Shown here: piece after piece, positions 1 to 8,161 of the stretch
How the letters are laid out: each line of letters begins with the position of its first letter
How positions within the stretch are numbered: the stretch's first letter is position 1
Source: Colwellia sp. MB3u-41
GTDB taxonomy: Bacteria; Pseudomonadota; Gammaproteobacteria; Enterobacterales; Alteromonadaceae
DNA length: 64,000 nucleotides
NCBI RefSeq assembly: GCF_014076845.1
Contig: NZ_JACGUT010000058.1
Coordinates: 213,694 to 277,693 of the forward strand
Reading direction: 5' to 3'
The notes under the pieces: generated by a model
The model's database searches: none
Seen by the model: the letters and a program-made list of their open reading frames with translations, nothing else
Told to the model about the DNA's origin: nothing
Position numbers and translations under genes: made by a program

Positions 1-639
1 GAAGCGATACAATTTAATTTGTTGAAAGCTTCAAATGAATTAGCGAAAGAAAAAGGGGCTTGTCCTAAGTTTAATGAGACACGCTTATCGCAAGGTATTT
101 TACCGATTGATACTTATAAAAAGACCATCGACGATATTACCGGCGAACCTCTTCACCTTGACTGGGAAGGTTTACGTGAGAGCATTAAAAAACATGGCGT
201 GAGAAACTCAACTGTTTCAGCGTTAATGCCATCAGAAACCTCTTCACAAATTTCAAATGCAACAAACGGTATTGAACCACCACGTGGTTTGATCAGCATC
301 AAAGCAAGTAAAGATGGTGTTTTAAAACAAGTGGTACCTGAGTACCAAAGATTAAAGCATAACTATGAATTACTTTGGAATATTCCAAGCAATGAAGGCT
401 ATTTACAATTAGTAGGCATCATGCAGAAATTTATTGATCAAACAATTTCTGCAAATACTAATTACGACCCTGCCCGATTTGAAGGTGGAAAAGTGCCTGT
501 TAAGCAAATCCTTAAAGATATACTGACCGCTTATAAATTAGGCGTTAAAACCATGTATTACCATAATACACGCGATGGTGCCTCTGAAGATATGCTTGGA
601 TTAGAAGAAGACTGTGAAGGCGGCGCGTGTAAAATATAG
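1..639 (+). CDS. nrdA: Ribonucleoside-diphosphate reductase class Ia, alpha subunit (3' part)
   Basis: The reading frame is open from base 1, so the start lies outside the window and only the last ~212 residues are seen. NrdA reduces ribonucleoside diphosphates to deoxyribonucleotides with radical help from NrdB. The C-terminal tail EEDCEGGACKI carries the mobile cysteine pair (C-x4-C) that passes electrons from thioredoxin/glutaredoxin to the active site, as in E. coli NrdA. nrdB follows after 135 bp and a ferredoxin gene after that, the usual class Ia arrangement. Upstream regulatory sites cannot be assessed. Confidence 0.97.
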   Translation, partial: EAIQFNLLKASNELAKEKGACPKFNETRLSQGILPIDTYKKTIDDITGEPLHLDWEGLRESIKKHGVRNSTVSALMPSETSSQISNATNGIEPPRGLISIKASKDGVLKQVVPEYQRLKHNYELLWNIPSNEGYLQLVGIMQKFIDQTISANTNYDPARFEGGKVPVKQILKDILTAYKLGVKTMYYHNTRDGASEDMLGLEEDCEGGACKI

Positions 640-657
640 TTACGTGCACAAAAAGCA

Positions 658-686
658 AGCTTCATTGCTTATTTAGCAATGAAGCT
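658..686 (+). other. Intercistronic stem-loop between nrdA and nrdB
   Basis: A perfect 12-bp inverted repeat (AGCTTCATTGCT / AGCAATGAAGCT) with a 5-base loop lies 19 bases after the nrdA stop. No T-run follows, so it does not look like an intrinsic terminator. An mRNA processing or stability element that sets the NrdA:NrdB ratio is possible, but this is inference. Confidence 0.6.
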
Positions 687-774
687 GCTGGCATGTTCAG
701 TAATAAAAATCATTTTAAAAAGTAAATTTCGATAACAAGCCTCGACCATCATGCGTGTTATCAAGGAGAAATAG

Positions 775-1905
775 ATGTCCTACACTACGTTTAACCAAGT
801 TCCTAATAATGCGCTACTCGAGCCAATGTTTTTAGGGAACAGTGTCAATGTGTCACGATATGATCAGCAACGTTTTATTGCTTTTGAAAAGCTTATTGAA
901 AAACAGTTATCATTTTTTTGGCGTCCTGAAGAAATAGATGTCTCAAAAGACCGCTCTGATTGGCAGAGTTTAACGCCTTCAGAAAAACATATCTTTATTT
1001 CAAACCTAAAATATCAAACATTACTTGATTCTATGGCAGCACGCTCGGTGAATGCGATGTTTTTACCTCTTGTTTCTTTACCCGAAGTAGAAACTTGGGT
1101 AGAAACATGGGCGTTCAGTGAGACGATTCATTCGCGCTCGTATACACATATTTTACGGAATCTGTTTTCAGACCCGAGTGAAATATTTGATGACATCGTT
1201 GTTAATCCTGCCATATTAAAGCGTGCGTCAAGTATTTCTAAATACTTTGATGCCGTGATCATCACCACACAGCTACTTCAGTCACAAGGAGAAGGTTCGT
1301 ATGAAGTCGATGGTGAAATAATTGAAGTATCAACGCGCAAGCTTAAAGAGCGCTTATATCTTGCTGTTTGTTCGGTTAATGCCTTAGAAGCTATTCGCTT
1401 TTATGTTAGCTTTGCCTGTTCATTTGCTTTTGCCGAGCGTGAATTATTAGAAGGTAATGCTAAAATCATCAAGCTTATTGCCCGTGATGAGGCTTTGCAT
1501 TTAACTGGTACCCAGCATATTTTAAACAACTGGCTATCTGGTAGAGATGACCCTGAAATGCAGGTCATTGCACAAGAAATGAAAGAGCAAGGGTTACAGA
1601 TATTTCTTGATGTGGTTGAGCAAGAGAAAGAATGGGCACAGTATCTATTCAAAGATGGTTCGATGATTGGCTTAAATGCAGCGATCTTAAATCAATATAT
1701 TGAATACATCAGTAATCAACGTCTAACCGCTATTGGTTTTGACGCACCATTTGACATTAAGAGCAACCCACTGCCATGGATGAATGCATATTTGGTATCA
1801 GACAATGTTCAGGTCGCCCCACAAGAAACTGAGATATCAAGTTACTTAGTTGGTCAGGTTGACTCTTCTGTTTCAAGTGATGATTTTGACGGATTCGATC
1901 TTTAA
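775..1905 (+). CDS. nrdB: Ribonucleoside-diphosphate reductase class Ia, beta subunit
   Basis: NrdB houses the diferric-tyrosyl radical cofactor that starts catalysis in NrdA. The 376 residues match the length of E. coli NrdB. Visible landmarks are the [15 protein letters not shown] segment, with Glu and His iron ligands and the radical Tyr in SYTHI, and the second ligand helix [10 protein letters not shown]. The acidic/aromatic C-terminus (DDFDGFDL) is the tail that docks on NrdA. The start is preceded by AAGGAG (an excellent ribosome-binding site) 8 bases upstream. It lies between nrdA and the ferredoxin gene, probably co-transcribed with both. Confidence 0.98.
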   Translation: MSYTTFNQVPNNALLEPMFLGNSVNVSRYDQQRFIAFEKLIEKQLSFFWRPEEIDVSKDRSDWQSLTPSEKHIFISNLKYQTLLDSMAARSVNAMFLPLVSLPEVETWVETWAFSETIHSRSYTHILRNLFSDPSEIFDDIVVNPAILKRASSISKYFDAVIITTQLLQSQGEGSYEVDGEIIEVSTRKLKERLYLAVCSVNALEAIRFYVSFACSFAFAERELLEGNAKIIKLIARDEALHLTGTQHILNNWLSGRDDPEMQVIAQEMKEQGLQIFLDVVEQEKEWAQYLFKDGSMIGLNAAILNQYIEYISNQRLTAIGFDAPFDIKSNPLPWMNAYLVSDNVQVAPQETEISSYLVGQVDSSVSSDDFDGFDL

Positions 1906-1988
1906 TGACTTTAACCTTTAAATAAAGAACCTACTATCATGCTTTCTTATAACATCATTAGCACATTGAGTGCTTAAGTCTTTTAAAA

Positions 1989-2300
1989 ATGAAAAGTGCT
2001 AATGATTGTTTAGCTTCACACAAAAAAAAACCGGTAGATACAACACTTTATAATATCAGTGTCGATAATAAAACTATTAAATTTCAAGCAAATGACAAAA
2101 GTTTGCTTGAATGCTTAGAGAATGCCAATGTAGAAGTGCATTATCATTGTCGTGATGGGTTTTGTGGTGCTTGTCGAGTTACGTTAGTTGAAGGCGATAT
2201 TTCATACCCTCAGGGTGAGCCATTAGCTTTTATTGGTGAAGGTGAAGTACTCTCTTGTTGCTGCGTACCCAAGAGTGATATTAAACTTATTGTTGAGTGA
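1989..2300 (+). CDS. yfaE: 2Fe-2S ferredoxin, YfaE-type, for NrdB cofactor maintenance
   Basis: A plant-type [2Fe-2S] ferredoxin of 103 residues. Ligands are seen in CRDGFCGACR (C-x4-C-x2-C) and a fourth Cys in LSCCCVPKSDI, the YfaE pattern with its extra cysteines. In E. coli YfaE supplies electrons to regenerate the diferric-tyrosyl cofactor of NrdB, and the position 83 bp after nrdB fits that role. The first ~18 residues (Lys/Ser-rich) exceed E. coli YfaE and the start has no clear ribosome-binding site, so the true start may be further in. Confidence 0.92.
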   Translation: MKSANDCLASHKKKPVDTTLYNISVDNKTIKFQANDKSLLECLENANVEVHYHCRDGFCGACRVTLVEGDISYPQGEPLAFIGEGEVLSCCCVPKSDIKLIVE

Positions 2301-2388
2301 TTGAAAGAGCGACGAATAATAATGTTCAATGGTACCTTCATCAAGAAACATTTAATTGAGAATTCAGGTACTTTTATCGTTTCAAAGA

Positions 2389-3702
2389 TTAAAGTTTATC
2401 CGCTAATTTAACCTTAATGCCCGCGACTATTTTAACTAGTTCCAAAGCAACAGGTTGATAAAGTTGCTGATAGCTTGCTTTGTCTTCCACACTTATTGCA
2501 CCATCTAATGCTTTGGTCAACTCAAACAACCGCATAGCTCCTAAAGAGCATGAAACCCCTTTTAAAGTATGCACTAAATGTTTACAGGCAGGTTGATCTT
2601 CACTGGTGATCGCCTGTTGAATTTTATCACCATCATTGAAATGGTCTTCATAAAACATCACTAATATTTCAGAAAAAAGTGCTTCATCACCCAATACATT
2701 ACCAACACCCACCTGAAAATCTATACCTGGGTATTTATCTTCTGATGTACTTTGTAATATTTCACAAGAATCGTCAAGCATTACAGTCTTTATCTCTTCA
2801 TTAATCTTAGTTTGATTACGCCCATTTTTCTTCGCTTGATATAAGCTAAGATCAGACTGTTTGAACAACTCTTCTAAGCTCATTTCAGCGTTTTTTCTCA
2901 ATGATAAACCAATACTTACAGTTACTGATATTTTTTCATCATTGTTATCATCAGTAGATATTTTATTATTTTGTATCGAGAGTCTAAAGCGTTCACAGGC
3001 AGCAAAAGCATTTTTTACAGTAATATTTGGCATGAACACAGCAAATTCTTCACCACCAACTCGGCCAATAATATCGTATTCTCGAAAGCATTCACAAAGA
3101 ATATGGGTAAATTGAATTAATACTTTATCGCCAGCATCATGACCATAATTGTCATTAACGGCCTTAAAAAAATCAATATCAAGCATCGCCATAACATACG
3201 GCAGGTTGGTACGCTTTGCTTGGCTAATCGCTTTACTGGCTAAATTTTCAAAAGCACATCTATTATTAATCCCCGTTAAGAAGTCTGTTTTAGCAAGAGA
3301 CTCTAGTTCTAAGGTCTTTTCTAAAAGCCGAATAGACGTTTTGATTCTAGCTAACAAAACTTTTGGAATATAAGGTTTAGTTACGTAGTCGTCAGCGCCA
3401 GATTCTAGTGCATCAACAATTTTATCTTCATCATCTGAAGCCGATAGCATGATCACGGGTGTTTTCATAAATAAAGGGTGAGCCTTTACTTTCTTCAGCA
3501 CGGCTAATCCTGAAAGACCAGGCATATACATATCTAATAAAATAAGATCAATGGCTTGTTCTTCTAAAACAGCCAAGGCGAGTTCACCCGATTCTGCGGT
3601 AAACACTTCATAACCGACTTCAGCTAAATCAAATTCTAAAAGCATGAGGGTATCTTTAGCATCATCCACAGCGAGAATGTTATATTTTTTCTTCAAATTC
3701 AT
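2389..3702 (-). CDS. Response regulator diguanylate cyclase with C-terminal Hpt domain (REC-GGDEF-Hpt)
   Basis: Predicted soluble 437-residue signalling protein. Residues ~8-122 form a receiver (VDDAKD acidic pocket, LLDMYMPG phospho-Asp, TKPY lysine). Residues ~140-300 form a GGDEF cyclase with intact signature GGEEF, plus LTGINNR and DIDFFKAVNDNYGHDAGD, so c-di-GMP synthesis is expected. Residues ~335-430 resemble a histidine phosphotransfer domain with HTLKGVSCSLGA, where the first His would be phosphorylated. It lies on the same strand as the hybrid kinase gene, 290 bp beyond its end, with its own leader. It may accept phosphate from that kinase; this is inference. Confidence 0.93.
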   Translation of the reverse strand: MNLKKKYNILAVDDAKDTLMLLEFDLAEVGYEVFTAESGELALAVLEEQAIDLILLDMYMPGLSGLAVLKKVKAHPLFMKTPVIMLSASDDEDKIVDALESGADDYVTKPYIPKVLLARIKTSIRLLEKTLELESLAKTDFLTGINNRCAFENLASKAISQAKRTNLPYVMAMLDIDFFKAVNDNYGHDAGDKVLIQFTHILCECFREYDIIGRVGGEEFAVFMPNITVKNAFAACERFRLSIQNNKISTDDNNDEKISVTVSIGLSLRKNAEMSLEELFKQSDLSLYQAKKNGRNQTKINEEIKTVMLDDSCEILQSTSEDKYPGIDFQVGVGNVLGDEALFSEILVMFYEDHFNDGDKIQQAITSEDQPACKHLVHTLKGVSCSLGAMRLFELTKALDGAISVEDKASYQQLYQPVALELVKIVAGIKVKLADKL

Positions 3703-3992
3703 TGTTTATCCTCAGAGTGAAGGTTCATTAGTTAACTTTTAGCGCTTAAAGCTTTTGTAACGTTTATATTTGAGCCGATGGCTCAACATACCGTATTATT
3801 GTGGTGATAGTCATTTAACAACGACTTTAAACACTCATAAATTTATGAAATAAATCAATAATATCATTATAAAAAAAAATTTACATTGCTTTAATTAACT
3901 CATTTTTAAACCCCGCCATGGCGTATAATTAAAAACGATGGGGTGAGCATCATCAATAAAAGCAGAGTAGAAGTAATAAGCTAGAATAAAAT

Positions 3993-6575
3993 TTAACTAT
4001 TATCAATTAAAAAACTTACCAACTCTTTAGAATTAAAAGGCTTTCTGAGTACCGGATAATGCCACTGTTTATCTTCCTCTGCAATATAACCACTGATTGA
4101 AAAAACACGAATATTGGGGAACTTAGCTTTCACAAGATCAACCGCTTCTCGACCCGAAATGTCGGGTAAAATCATATCTGTAATAAAAAAATCAAAAACG
4201 TGCTCACTGGATAATATTTTCATTAAACCCACTTTATTACTGGTATGTTGAGTTTTAACGCCCTCATTTTCTAAGTACAAAGCTACAAATTCAGCAATAC
4301 TAACTTCATCATCTAAAATTAGAACTTTTTTTTCCTTCATATCTAATGGGCTTTTAATCGCTAGCGGAGCTTTTATTGGTGGGTTTGATAATACTTGGCA
4401 CTTAAATATTAACGTGAAGTGCGCACCACCTAAGTGGCCATGCCCTTCAACTTGAATATGACCATTATGTTTATATATCGTACTGTAGACATTAGCTAAA
4501 CCAATACCGTTGCCTTTATTAACTGATTTACTGCTGTAGAAGGGATCAAATACCTTTGTCAAATTACTTTGCTCAATACCTATACCGCTGTCTTCTACGT
4601 GAATTTCTAAATGTTTCTCCTTATTAATGTTCGCAGATATTTTAATTTCCCCAATGAGGCCTTTTTCGCGGATCGCATCTTGAGAGTTCAACACGAGATT
4701 GAGTAAGATATTAATAAATTCACCCTGAGGAAAATTTATTTCACAGCATACTTCATGAGTATTGATGCTGAAATCAATGGTTGACAGTAATAATTGCTTA
4801 AAAAGATACTGGTTATCAATAATATCTTGCATGGGGTCAAACTTGACCACTTTAATGGTTGGTTTTCGGGTAAAAGCTAATAAGCGCTCTGTTACGCTTT
4901 TACCTTTGTCAATTGCATTTTTTACCCGCTCAATATACGTTGAAATATCTTGTTCACCCTGGGCAAACTTAATTTCTAACATTTCGGTCGCGCCTAAGGC
5001 TACGCTGAGCACATTATTAATGTCATGGGAAACATTACCAAAAGTATTACCCAATAAAGCAAGTCGATTACTAATAAGTTGTTGCTGGTCCTTACGAAAT
5101 TGATCTGTCACATTTTCAACAATCCAAATAAAAATTCCTTCATCAGCCTCATAAGTTACCGATAAGTCAAAAACAGTATTGTACTGATCAAAGCTAATAT
5201 TCGTTTCTTTGAATTGACCACACTTTTTCGCTTTACGCTTAAAAGTAATATAATCCGTGATGCTGAAATTAATGTAATTAAAAAGCACTGAACTACTATG
5301 AGCAGTTTTTGGTGTAAGATCTTGATAAACAACATTGTCTTTGTCGTCAATAAAGAAAACAGGCACTTTTATTGTGTAGTTCACCATTGCTAACAATTTT
5401 AACTTTTCAAAAATATCTTCAGATTTAGTAATATCTTTAAACACCCCAAAGACACCGACCACCTCCCCCATCATATTCAATTCTACTTCGCCAAAACATT
5501 CCACTTTAACTTTTCTGCCACTTTTATGTTTTATGGCGCTTTTAAAGTGAAACCCTTGTTTGTCAATCATCGCTTTATCTAAATGATTTCGTACCTTATT
5601 TTGTTCATCTTCCAGATAAAAATCTAACACAGTATCTACATTTGGAACATAACTTGTGGGATCTACACCATGTATTTTATAGAGTTCTGTCGACCAATAT
5701 AACGTTTTATTAAGGAAATCTAGGTGCCAATGTCCTGATTTATTTAAACGTTCCACAAGTAATAAGTAATTATTTCTCTCTTTTAGCTTTTCAACTAATT
5801 GGTGCTGATCTGAAATGTCTTTAACTGAACCAAACATTTTATATGCTCGATCGTCACTATATTCGATAATCTTACCAAAAATAGTGATCCATTTAGTCAC
5901 TCCAAGCTCAGTCGTAATTGACAGTGTTAGATTAATGTAAGGTGTTTCACCCATAAGGTGTGCTTTAGCTTGTCGATTAAGGCTGGCTAAGTCTTCTGGT
6001 TTTAAGTGTTTTTCATAGAAAGACAGCGGACCTAAAAATGATTTTTTATCATAACCCAGCATAGCCATTACTTGGGCGGAATAAAGTATAGTTCCTTGGA
6101 CAATATTCCATTCCCAAAAGGCTTCTTCTATACCATTTAATATTTTATGAGTATCCGTTGACAACGTTAACGACGTGATTTTACGAGGCGAGTTAGTTTG
6201 CTGATAATTAAGTTTATTCTTGCTCGTTTCACTTAAAAGTGAAACGGTAAGGTAGGCCATATAGCCATCAACCACTTTACTGACTTTTATTGTACAATTA
6301 AGCATTTTTTTCGATTTACTTAACAAAAATACAGCGCTACTCTTTAACATTCCCCCAGAAGGTTGCTGATTGTTATCAATTAATTCGACAAGGGAATCAA
6401 CCGTTTTACCGGGCAAGAGCGTGTCTAATTTTTGTCCTTTTACCTCTAGCAATGAATAGCCAAAAAGTCTTTCTGTCCAGATATTACAGCCAGTGATCGT
6501 ACCTTGATGATCTATTTGAATAACAGGGAAAGGAATACTATTTAGCGCTACCGTTAAATCATCAGAGACAGGCAT
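3993..6575 (-). CDS. Hybrid sensor histidine kinase with PAS domains and C-terminal receiver
   Basis: About 860 residues without evident membrane segments, so probably cytosolic. At least three PAS-like regions occupy residues ~1-120, ~145-265 and ~275-395. The H-box is VSHDINNVLS, followed by ATPase motifs NLVLNSQDAI, DSGIGIE and GNGIGLANV. A receiver at ~745-860 has LILDDE, FFITDMILPD and LRKPF. The ATG at 6575 overlaps the stop of the upstream regulator as TGATG, indicating translational coupling; an in-frame TTG one codon earlier is less likely. It probably forms a pair with the regulator encoded directly upstream. Confidence 0.93.
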   Translation of the reverse strand: MPVSDDLTVALNSIPFPVIQIDHQGTITGCNIWTERLFGYSLLEVKGQKLDTLLPGKTVDSLVELIDNNQQPSGGMLKSSAVFLLSKSKKMLNCTIKVSKVVDGYMAYLTVSLLSETSKNKLNYQQTNSPRKITSLTLSTDTHKILNGIEEAFWEWNIVQGTILYSAQVMAMLGYDKKSFLGPLSFYEKHLKPEDLASLNRQAKAHLMGETPYINLTLSITTELGVTKWITIFGKIIEYSDDRAYKMFGSVKDISDQHQLVEKLKERNNYLLLVERLNKSGHWHLDFLNKTLYWSTELYKIHGVDPTSYVPNVDTVLDFYLEDEQNKVRNHLDKAMIDKQGFHFKSAIKHKSGRKVKVECFGEVELNMMGEVVGVFGVFKDITKSEDIFEKLKLLAMVNYTIKVPVFFIDDKDNVVYQDLTPKTAHSSSVLFNYINFSITDYITFKRKAKKCGQFKETNISFDQYNTVFDLSVTYEADEGIFIWIVENVTDQFRKDQQQLISNRLALLGNTFGNVSHDINNVLSVALGATEMLEIKFAQGEQDISTYIERVKNAIDKGKSVTERLLAFTRKPTIKVVKFDPMQDIIDNQYLFKQLLLSTIDFSINTHEVCCEINFPQGEFINILLNLVLNSQDAIREKGLIGEIKISANINKEKHLEIHVEDSGIGIEQSNLTKVFDPFYSSKSVNKGNGIGLANVYSTIYKHNGHIQVEGHGHLGGAHFTLIFKCQVLSNPPIKAPLAIKSPLDMKEKKVLILDDEVSIAEFVALYLENEGVKTQHTSNKVGLMKILSSEHVFDFFITDMILPDISGREAVDLVKAKFPNIRVFSISGYIAEEDKQWHYPVLRKPFNSKELVSFLIDNS

Positions 6576-7735
6576 CAAAACAATTCATCCTCTTCATTAA
6601 TATCAACAGTTTCCTCTTCTTGTTGCAGATTAAGGACTTCAAGTTCATCAACACTGGCCAAGGCGCCATCAAGTAATTGTGTCACTTCAAGAAAATTTAT
6701 ATCGTCTTGTGAGTGTTTTTTCAAGGCCGTATGAACCAAGTTTGTTAAGTACTCTTCTTGCTCATCAGACATTTCTAGTACGTGAAAGCTCATCCCTATA
6801 TTTGTGACAATCTCATTCATAACTTCTTGTTGATGATGCTTGGAGATAGCAATCATTTGCTTGGTCGCAGAAACGGCTTGTTGTATTTTACTTTGTACAT
6901 GTACTAATGAATTTTTATAAGTAATAAAGGCAATGCGAGCACCAACACATTCAATGACAGATGCTAAAGCGTCTATATATATATCGGTATCAATAGCCCC
7001 TTCCTCTAAATTGAGGATGAGTATTGAGCAAAGAGGATGATTAAAAATAGTTCTAGAGCTAAAGCGATATAACCTGGGTTTCACTTTTAATAACTTCATT
7101 ACATCGATTTCAACAGGAGAACAAAAGCCGTTTTTAGCACTAAAGAAAAGTGGTTTTTTCTTAATAGGATAAAAAGCGATGCAACCTTGTAAATTCATCG
7201 AATATAGAAACAAAAACAATTCATCTCTAATTTTTTCTAGGGTAAAGCAATGATTAAGACGAGAGGTTAGCTGCATACAGCTTCCATATTTAGACGCTTG
7301 TGCCATTGAAATATTAATCACTCTATCTTTTGAACAAATTTCTGTTTCAAAACTGTGAATTTTATCTTGATAAGAAATAAGCTTTTTAAGTTTGTTATTC
7401 AATGCGTTTAAAGAAATAGGTTTCGCAAGAAAATCATCCGCGCCACACTCTAGGCCTTTAAGTACGGCGTCTTCGTTTACTAATCCAGAATACAGTACAA
7501 ATGAAGCTGCTACCGTATGTTGCTCTATTTTGCTTTTTATCCACTTGGAACCTTTATCATCACCAATGTTCTCATCAACTAAAGCAATATCAAAAACTTC
7601 ATTGTTGCTGACAAATTTATCAGCTTCTTTGATGTTACTCACACACGTTACGTCAAAATTTTCGGCTAATGCTTCATAAAGTAATTCAAGGTAATCTTTG
7701 TCATCATCAATGATGAGTAAACGTGGTTTTTGCAT
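6575..7735 (-). CDS. Response regulator with uncharacterised C-terminal region
   Basis: Residues ~4-120 are an intact receiver: LIIDDDKD acidic pocket, ALVDENIG phosphorylation site, LYSG switch serine and LAKPI lysine. The remaining ~260 residues match no output domain I can name; a central stretch (~170-290) has GAF-like alternation but no diagnostic motif. No HTH, GGDEF or EAL is visible. The protein ends NEEDELF, very like the ends of CheD and the small MCP-like protein of this cluster. It overlaps the hybrid kinase gene by the TGATG junction. AAGGAA lies upstream of the ATG at 7735. Confidence 0.85.
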   Translation of the reverse strand: MQKPRLLIIDDDKDYLELLYEALAENFDVTCVSNIKEADKFVSNNEVFDIALVDENIGDDKGSKWIKSKIEQHTVAASFVLYSGLVNEDAVLKGLECGADDFLAKPISLNALNNKLKKLISYQDKIHSFETEICSKDRVINISMAQASKYGSCMQLTSRLNHCFTLEKIRDELFLFLYSMNLQGCIAFYPIKKKPLFFSAKNGFCSPVEIDVMKLLKVKPRLYRFSSRTIFNHPLCSILILNLEEGAIDTDIYIDALASVIECVGARIAFITYKNSLVHVQSKIQQAVSATKQMIAISKHHQQEVMNEIVTNIGMSFHVLEMSDEQEEYLTNLVHTALKKHSQDDINFLEVTQLLDGALASVDELEVLNLQQEEETVDINEEDELF

Positions 7736-7789
7736 AATAATTCCTTTTTTTATGAGATTTTAACTTTTAAAAAATAAATGTAAGGCATC

Positions 7790-8117
7790 TTATTGAAAGA
7801 CTTGACAACAGTTGCGCCCTTGCTCTTTTGCTTTAAATCTTGCACCATAAATAGGCGTAAAAGGAAAAACAACCATAAACCCCTCTTCTTCAAAACCTGC
7901 TAATGAATCAGTTGACCGGTTAAGTGTTTCATTAGCACGTGTCGGCAATCTGCACTAAACCGCTTCTATTAAGGACTGTGTTAATGGGTCAAATTTCTAA
8001 TTATTTACTGGCTTGATCATGTCTATTCGCAGTAGCCGCAACATGACCACTGTCAATGAACATGGCACTAACGACTTATCTAATAAATTTATTATCATCT
8101 ACAACTAAAATATTCAA
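7790..8117 (-). pseudogene. Decayed REC-GGDEF response regulator
   Basis: Reading the minus strand from a TTG at 8117 gives a clear receiver N-terminus, NILVVDDNKFIR, then an in-frame stop, then VVSAMFIDSGHVAATAN and another stop. In a different frame nearer 7790 come QSLIEAV, a stop, RANETLNRSTDSLA, then GFEEEGFMVVFP (a corrupted GGEEF strand) and AKEQGRNCCQVFQ before TAA, the typical end of a GGDEF domain. Most of the receiver, the linker and the middle of the cyclase domain are deleted. It sits directly downstream of the PP2C/anti-sigma fusion gene. A functional protein is very unlikely. Confidence 0.82.
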
Positions 8118-8161
8118 ATTAATACCTTATTCCCTAAGACTTAATCAAAGTATTAATGCGA

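Noticed and set aside
6576..6578. TTG start for the hybrid kinase
   Set aside because: The ATG one codon later forms a TGATG junction with the upstream stop and is the more usual start.
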